DNA from: Diadema setosum
Taxonomy: Eukaryota > Echinodermata > Echinoidea > Diadematoida > Diadematidae
Reading direction: 5' to 3'
Assembly (NCBI RefSeq): GCF_964275005.1
Contig: NC_092705.1
Location: forward strand, 19,496,385 to 19,560,384
Length of the DNA: 64,000 bases
The notes under the pieces were generated by a model. The model made no database searches. It was not told where the DNA came from and saw nothing but the letters and a program-made list of their open reading frames with translations. Positions 57,238 to 64,000 of this stretch are shown here, piece by piece (the stretch's first letter is position 1; each line of letters opens with the position of its first letter). The position numbers and the translations under genes are program-made.

Positions 57238-58184
57238 TACATCTGACTGTGTGTCACATACAACTGACATTGCTGCATTCACTCAATCCACATGTACATC
57301 AAGGTGAACTTGTCCCTATGTGTCATGTGATGACAGCCCCAGAGCAATCACCCGAAACAAAAAATTAAAAGAAATAATTGCCTGTGTGTGAGTTAAGATG
57401 TGAACTAGACTACTTGGCCAGAGGGCCTGTTTAGGCACATGAATCTCCCAAACCCATCCCCCTATATCCCATTTGCATGATTTTTAAAACCCAAATGTTG
57501 TAGAACATGGCAATTGTTGTGGGATACTGTACAATGAAATCTGACAAGAAATGAGGACGGTACAGCCAGAGATGTCAAGTCTCTCAACTGGCTGAGAGTG
57601 AAAAACGGTGATTTTTTAGCGAAGTAACCGTGAAGGGGATTAGGTGGAGCTGATGCAATACAAATAGGAGCCATGGTGAAATAAACAAAGGCATGTTTTT
57701 TCACTATATTTGAACATAGACAGTTTTAACATTGGCACAGGCGCATTACCTTGTCATTGGTTAAGGTTGACCAGAAATCAGTGAATATTACTACTGGTTG
57801 TATCACTATTACTACTGGTTGTAAAAAAGTATGTTTCCATGTCGCTTATGCGATAATGTGTGGATGGATGCATACAGTTGACATTTTCGAAATTCATAAA
57901 GTTGTCTGCAACATATAGAAAATCAGTCTGGAAGTCATTTGGAGGATTTTATAATTTTGACACATGCATATGCACATCGCAAAGTCAACCTGACAAATAT
58001 TAGTGTTATGCAGCAAGATCACACATGACTTGAACTTTATGCATAAGGAAACGATTTAGACTTTTAATAGTTAGCCAAGATATGATCAATCATTTGACAT
58101 CACCTCAAAATCACAACATGGTGCAAACATGTACATGATGTCACAGATAAGTTAACGTTATGAAAAGTTTTCTTTATTTATATA
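57238..58184. other. Intergenic DNA, no gene recognised
   Basis: No supported frame, tandem array or inverted repeat. Confidence 0.4.
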
Positions 58185-58188
58185 TTAA

Positions 58189-58535
58189 AGGGATCCTATA
58201 GTTTTGGTTGAGACCTAATTTCAGGTTTCTAATATTTTTTGGTGAGGTAATTAGAAACCTCAAAAATATGAAATATGAAAGAGCATGTAATTCCATGAGG
58301 AATTCAATGTTTATTTGATGAAAATTGGTTTTGAAATGGGACCCACCATTTATTACGATCGTTTTGTTTTACTTTGTTTTTTGATGTTTCAGTCATTCCA
58401 AACCTGATTTTCATCCAATAAACTTTGAATTCCTCTTAAAATGGTATGCTCTGTACTATTTCATAAGTGTTTCTTTGGTATCTCGCAAAATGTTAAAAGC
58501 CCAATTCTCATCTCCACCAATACTGTACCATCCCT
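58189..58535. mobile_element. TTAA-flanked foldback MITE, copy 2
   Basis: TTAA at 58185-58188 and 58536-58539. Ends AGGGATCCTATAG and, inverted, AGGGATGGTACAG. An imperfect hairpin pairs GAATTCAATGTTTATTTGAT near 58300 with CCAATAAACTTTGAATTCCT near 58415. Same family as 41812-42182. Confidence 0.78.
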
Positions 58536-58539
58536 TTAA

Positions 58540-60924
58540 TGTGAAGAAAGGTGAAAGAAATTTAATGTTACTTGGTCAAGTCATTGTTGAGATATTGTGT
58601 TCAAAACATTCATCAGAAAGAAAGAATACAAAAAAGGGGAAGATTCCATACAGATACGATAGGTGATACGGTGATAGCATATCACATAATAAAGAAAGAT
58701 TTTGACAATCACAGTAAGTGATATGCCGACTGGCTCATCACCTAATAATTATATTCGTTATCGTTTGAATATCATTTACTTGTCTTCAAGGGAGGAAATT
58801 ATATGAGGCATTCTTTTATGATGGATATTGACAATAAAGTCATGATTATATAATATTGATATATACGTGTATGCCGCAGTTCACAGCTATTGTAGTAGCT
58901 GTTGAGGGTCACAGTGATATATTTATGTTGATATATACACCACAGTTCACAGCTACTGTAGTTGCTGTAAGAAGGGCTAGTGTCATTTTCTGTACAATAA
59001 TTTCTGGTATGTTTTAAATGATACAGGTCAATATTGTGGATGTATTATCTTTCTCTACCCTGTCTCCTTTTATCTTTTGACTAAGCAGGGTTTCTTATTG
59101 GGTTTTTGTTTGTATTTTATGTCAAATACATGTACATCTTCATTATCTTTCTTTCTTCATCTTGTGTAAATGAAGTTACTTATTCAAGCATCCTACATAG
59201 AAGTTGCAGTATCTTCAGCCACAAAATACCTGGACTGAAACATTACCTTTATGATTTCATTAAAAACAATAATTTAACCATTCTGTGGTATGTTATTTAT
59301 TGCTTGTCATTTTTTATTCAAAAACACTTTCAGAAATATCACCAAATGTTCTGTTCATGTTTATCTAGTGATTTGACAGGCATATGACAAACCGACATTG
59401 ATATTTCACATTCACATAAACACACATCAACAATCTCAAGAAACTCAGCCAACACTATGCTCCCATCAGTAGAGTGTAATTTGTCATTTATTTTTTTAAA
59501 TGTCTGTGTTCCTTTCAAAACAAATGACAAACTAGACTAATTTGACTTCATAGAGAGATGGCTGTATTCAAATCAAATTTCAATCCTGTAAGGTGCATGT
59601 CCATGAAATTGAGGTGGAATTTTTTTTTTCTCTGGTCATAATCATCTGAGTGTCAGTTTTCCTCAAGTTCACAGGCAGACCACATCTTATACACTATAGC
59701 ATTCCTCTACTGACTCAATGTCAGTATGAACTACAGTTATAAAAAAAGGGGGATGACGTAATTATGACTTCAAAATTTCACAGAAACCAGTCTAGTATGA
59801 CTAGACATCCCTGTGCCTTCATAGAAAATAGCTTGATGGTACTCATAAATAAACTAGCTGGCTCTTGTTTTCATGATCTGATGGAAGATCTTTATACAGA
59901 TAATCAACTAAGACAGCATATAAGCAGTCATGACCTACATGTAAGTCTCTATATCTGGTACTTACAATTTAGGAATTTCATGGCAAGAAATTTAAAAGGG
60001 GAAAGCGTCATAATCCTTTGTACAGTGATCTATAAATACATCATACAATAATTATAGATATACACACATAGTTCCACACTACTATGAAAAATGTTGAACC
60101 TTGTCTACCCTATGACGCTATAGCAAAATAATTGTCTGAAAATTGTCTCACAATATCGGAAATAACTACAACACTGAAATTCTGTATAAGTATGCTGCTC
60201 CTTCTGATAGTGATACAAAAAGTAAGAAGTTCTGAGGCACTTCAAAGCGAATAAACTTTTTACAATGTCCGGTTTTCTATCTAAAACATCTTTCATTTAA
60301 ATACAAATGAGATAAGATACAATGATTTTTTTTTCTCAGCATTTAGTACACACAATAACACACTGTTGTTGAAAATATATATCATGTATCTAGAGTAAAA
60401 AGACTTAGCACCAGTTTGTGTTAATTTTCTACATAAGATACATCTTTTGCAGCACCTTCATATTCAAATGCAAATCAGGATTTTCTTTCAACAATAAGCT
60501 AAAATGCTATGGTTCAAACACTGGGCAAGAATAAGCTGTTGGTGAATGTAAACAACTTTCTGTGATGCTTCCTGCTTTCATAGGAAGAAGTTTACACACA
60601 TAACAAGAAAGCAAACATGGCACATTAAACAGTAATATTTAATTCCATGGCATAATTCAACATTAATAGTTGAGTGAAGTCTGGTTATCATTAAGCAATA
60701 ACAAAAAATGCACAAAAAACCTAAAATGTCAATGTTGCAAAAATATATTCAAAAATGCTTGAAGACAACTTGAAGTTAAATGAGGCTTTGAATTTCTTTA
60801 AATACAGAGCACACACTTGTACAGCCAAAACTTGTGTTACCATACAACAATCTTGTGAAATTTGATCCCTGACAAAAGTAGTGCTATGTGACTTTCAGAG
60901 GGAGACATTCAGTGTAAAACAGCT
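58540..60924. other. Intergenic DNA, no gene recognised
   Basis: AT-rich. A short direct repeat (GATATATAC...GCAGTTCACAGCTA) recurs near 58857 and 58929. Frames such as 59764-60051 (95 codons) show no family motif. Confidence 0.4.
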
Positions 60925-61719
60925 TTTATTCAGAAAACTTTTATCATCTTAATCCCAATGATTCAACTAGCAACAGACTAGCTAAAAAATGCCACATCTA
61001 GAAAAAGACAAGCTGACATTGGTGGTACAAAAATCTTACATTAGTCCCCCATTAACCAATATTACCTCTTATCTTCACAGAAACAATACGGATGCCCACA
61101 GAGTCTTTGGTAGGGAGTTGAAGAAAAATGCATGCTACATAAATGCCAAACTGCTATGAACTAGCTTCTCCTGTCCGAAGCCTCCAAGTTGAAACCTGAT
61201 TTACGACAAAACTTGAGGCAGCTTTGTAATTCTACATACATGAACTGTGACAGAATGTTGCAGAAAGATCTGGACTTTTAGAAGCTCCTATATATGACAA
61301 CCTGGATCACTCGTCATATTGTATTCTGGTCAATGAAAGGCTCTCTCTGTGGACGAGTGATGCCTATGTCATGCAATCTGTAGAGCCATCTATGCACGCA
61401 TGATGCTGTATGTGATCATCTACACATTGCTATGGATCCTACTTCAGTTTGCAACTTTATCATAGCCTTGCCACAGTTCCCTTCCATTGTAATATATTTA
61501 AAGGTATTCCAGCATCCATTCTTGAATCAGTGAACCAGTTTTTGATGCATTTGGATGCTAAGGGCATTCCCCCAATTCTTGTCTCCAAGTTCAATCCTTT
61601 TCAGGCAGTGCCCAATGCTTTCCATTGACAAGATCACAATATGATATTCTATGAGGCTAAAAAGACACCCTAAGCCTCTGCCCCCGAGCCGACCCCTAAT
61701 TCCAGCCCTAACTGCATCC
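60925..61719 (-). other. Probable 3' UTR of the collagen IV gene
   Basis: Lies downstream of the stop codon on the minus strand. TTTATT at 60925-60930 is AATAAA on that strand and would give a ~790-nt 3' UTR. The end is a guess from that one signal. Confidence 0.4.
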
Positions 61720-61974
61720 TTAGTTAATCTTGAGACAGACACTGCAGCGTCCTACTACTGATTGTAGCTGGCCTGCTTTGATGGTGCGCTTCTGCGGGAT
61801 GGCGAACTGATCCTCCTCGTTGATGACTGTCAGCCAGAAGCTAAACTTGTTGGCAAAGAAGAAGCAGTTGCCACGCCCATTGCACTCAATGAAAGGCGTG
61901 GCCCGGAAACTCTCCAGACAGGAGCCAACAGACTCCAGGGGTTGACCACCACCATCAGCGCCTGCTGATGTGTA
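61720..61974 (-). CDS. Collagen IV gene, last coding exon
   Basis: 84 codons from [20 protein letters not shown] to [10 protein letters not shown] and TAA. The acceptor CATCTCCAG precedes the first codon; the exon starts on a codon boundary. It contains four NC1 cysteines of repeat 2 and the lysine of the sulfilimine site. Confidence 0.96.
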   Translation of the reverse strand, partial: YTSAGADGGGQPLESVGSCLESFRATPFIECNGRGNCFFFANKFSFWLTVINEEDQFAIPQKRTIKAGQLQSVVGRCSVCLKIN

Positions 61975-63673
61975 CTGGAGATGGGAAAATAGGATTCACA
62001 AAGCAAAAAAATCTGTGAGTCTTTGTTGACAGAAAATATTTCATACTGTGTATTTAAAAGACTATACCATCCTTTTCACTTTCCAGGCATATCATTCATC
62101 ATGGGCATTTGTCAAAAACATGTTGATATCATAGGCATGATGGGATGGCTCTCAAAACAAAGGATGACTAAATCATCAGATCAGTGAACAAAAGCACAAA
62201 TACAATATAGACATTCTGCCTATCATCTCTCTCCTTTGACAAAGCACTTTTCTCTATAGAATGCTTTGTAAAACAAAACAACTAGAATAATCTTTTTTAT
62301 GAATCTGTACATCAGTTATAATGCTGTTGCCCTGGAAGAACTTTTTGCATATTATGTTTCTTCACAAAACAATGGCCAGTTTTCTTCTTTTCTTCTACAG
62401 AACAATATCAGAAGTAATCTTGCAAGGAAACCTGGTAAAACATGACACATAAAGAACTCTAAAAACAACATAGAGCAGTGCGCTAGTTGCCATACAAGTA
62501 TTGAAACAGTCACAGCCTTTTATTTTGGTAGACGTTGTACGATATGCCTTGATTTTTTCATGGATGGTACAGTGCTGCTTATGTTTCACTGTATTTAAGG
62601 TCTAAGGTCAAATAACTTTTCTTTCAATATCAGTATACTGCCAGATCAGGGACTAGCTCCACATCAATTGAGCAGTATATGCACCATGCATGCATGCTGT
62701 ATATATGCTGTAAGTATTACATGTGACCGATTGGAATTAATACTTTAATGAACTCTGCATGAAGAAATGGATTCATGGATATCAAATAATTAAGCGTGAA
62801 CATTATTGACTTTGATCATAATATTTGTCAAAAATAATGTACCCTAAAGAGCTACCCCGATGCATGGGAGGAAAAGTGATGCAAATGACACAATATGTAC
62901 GTGGCACACAGACAGAAATACTTGTAAATGTATGTATCCATTTACATATTAAGTTCTATTATGTAACTCATCAGCACATTATATTATTGCATCATTGTCT
63001 AGCATAAGTCAGAGGGAAGTGTATACAAGTCATGGACAATGTTCATGGTTTGTTTACAGCAACATGCAACAGAAACATGGCACATGTTTAAGCATGCATG
63101 TGAATATGTAATTAATAAGTGGAAAGAAAATCAAAATATTTTAGTCGAAAGATATTTGACTCTTGTGAGACTCACACAAACTCAAAGCACTTTCTCTGGA
63201 CCTGAAGACATCCAAATTTACTGTGCTTTTATTTCTCATTCCCTTGCTTGTGGTTCTAACTAAAAAAATACACTTTTCTCAAACATGTCTTTTAAGTCTG
63301 AGTTGTGAAGAAATACTAGATATTAATATTATATCATCATTCCTAAAAAAACTCTCAAAGATAACTGCACAGAAGAAAAATCCTACCATGGCAAAGCTGT
63401 AGCCAGTCCAGAGGCTCCTCCAGCCACTTGGGCAGGCTGGGATGTCTAGGGACTGACTATGCACCGCGATGGCTCGGGTCGGTGCTTCACACACCAGACA
63501 GCGACTGATGTACGGCTCGATCTCTCGATTCATTAAGGGCATCATGGGAATAGGCTCATTGGTGGTCAGCCAGTAAGACTTGTCATTGCGGCTGGCGTAG
63601 TTGCACACATTGTTGAAGTTGCAGAAGAGGAAAGGCATTGTGCTGAAGCGGCGGAGACACGAGCCTGGGTCGC
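61720..63673 (-). CDS. Collagen IV alpha chain, C-terminal NC1 domain (3' part of gene)
   Basis: Two exons (63387-63673 and 61720-61974) encode the last ~180 residues of a basement-membrane collagen. NC1 is a trimer- and network-forming domain of two C4 repeats; two NC1 trimers join head-on to link protomers. Visible are the end of repeat 1 ([39 protein letters not shown]), the hinge AIAVHSQ, and all of repeat 2 ([41 protein letters not shown]). [19 protein letters not shown] and [11 protein letters not shown] favour the alpha2/4/6 group over alpha1/3/5. Met in PMMP and Lys in TIKAGQL sit where the Met93-Hyl211 sulfilimine pair lies. The first ~50 NC1 residues and the collagenous region must lie beyond the right edge. 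Confidence 0.96.
61975..63386 (-). other. Intron between the last two collagen IV exons
   Basis: 1412 bp. It holds a fragment matching the right end of the TTAA foldback MITE (near 62057-62085, ACTATACCATCC) and otherwise nothing recognised. Confidence 0.6.
63387..63673 (-). CDS. Collagen IV gene, penultimate coding exon
   Basis: 287 nt: two bases completing a glycine codon, then 95 codons from [20 protein letters not shown] to GYSFAM. Acceptor CCCCCAG, donor GTAGGA. It joins in frame to the last exon as SFAM-YTSAG, matching SFLM-HTAAG of vertebrate alpha2. Confidence 0.96.
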
Positions 63674-64000
63674 CTGGGGGCAGCAAAGAGTAAAATGAGA
63701 TGAAATATTCAGCAAAATAAATGAGCAACACTGTGATTTGTTTTAACTAAAGCATTGTGTACTGAATGTAACTCACCATTATCATCATAATCGTCATCAG
63801 CAGCACCCGTGTCGTGTCAAAACATCTCTTGACAACTGCTGTTATGCTTATTGATATATTTTACTTGTTGAGCTGATATTATCTAGTACGATAAAAGGCA
63901 GTGCTCAAATAACCAAAAATCAACTGGTCTAATACTATCATCTTCTCTGCTCACATTAGATCTACACAAAACTAAATTAAAGCAAAATGATATCTCTCAA
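63674..64000 (-). other. Start of the next upstream collagen IV intron, cut by the window edge
   Basis: AT-rich; no further NC1 or Gly-X-Y coding sequence seen, so the next exon lies past the right edge. Confidence 0.6.

Noticed and set aside
63777-63823. Possible further collagen IV exon with a good-looking GTGAGT donor, minus strand
   Set aside because: The frame that would join is closed by a stop after about 14 codons with no acceptor in between, and the residues do not match NC1.
1-64000. LTR retroelements, LINE reverse transcriptases, Polintons
   Set aside because: No reverse transcriptase, integrase, protease or capsid motifs and no paired long direct repeats were recognised.

Overview
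This is nuclear DNA of an invertebrate animal, probably a marine deuterostome and perhaps an echinoderm. The evidence is AT-rich DNA, introns with GT-AG borders up to 6.3 kb long, animal-specific genes (collagen IV, complex I subunit NDUFA1, DCN1-like), and a dense load of small DNA transposons with frequent ACATGTAC-type words. The phylum is an inference. No bacterial, organellar or viral gene was seen. Three host genes can be supported. (1) On the minus strand, 17750-17851 is the first coding exon of NDUFA1 (MWFE, complex I accessory subunit); its later exons were not found. (2) On the plus strand, a complete seven-exon gene at 18249-37380 encodes a 257-residue DCN1-like protein (DCUN1D1/DCUN1D2 type). 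Only 397 bp separate its start codon from that of NDUFA1, so the two probably share a bidirectional promoter; an ETS/CRE-like composite and an NRF1-like core are visible there. (3) On the minus strand, 61720-63673 is the 3' end of a collagen IV alpha gene of the alpha2-like group; most of the NC1 domain is present and the rest runs off the right edge. The link COL4 + DCUN1D + NDUFA1 matches genes that in human are split between 13q34 and Xq22-q24, two regions related by genome duplication. Layout: 1-9 kb is a nest of elements, a pogo/Tigger-like shell holding a hAT-like element with target-site duplication, itself filled by about 15 copies of a 191-bp tandem repeat, plus a 694-bp TA-flanked element. 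At 9.9-13.8 kb lies a non-coding element with 9-bp inverted ends and a 4-bp duplication, dotted with the motif GGTAACGGAATTAC. At 15.8-17.4 kb is another inverted-repeat element. The introns of the DCN1-like gene hold a 5.27-kb TA-flanked element (intron 4), a pogo/Tigger-like element with an internal ~71-bp array (intron 5), and repeats with terminal hairpins, an 85-bp TTAA mini-element and a repeat rich in AGGTCA half-sites (intron 6). From 37.4 to 60.9 kb the DNA is intergenic: several TTAA- and TA-flanked MITEs, two tRNA-Ala-like SINE copies, two more AGGTCA-rich copies in opposite orientation, and at 50.1-56.3 kb a second 4-bp-duplication element, dotted with GTAACNTACGTTAC-like words and carrying further nested insertions. 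The host genes are housekeeping or basement-membrane genes with unrelated jobs: neddylation of cullins, respiration, extracellular matrix. The less ordinary signals are the two GTAAC-dotted elements, the satellite arrays inside transposon shells, and the ancient linkage.
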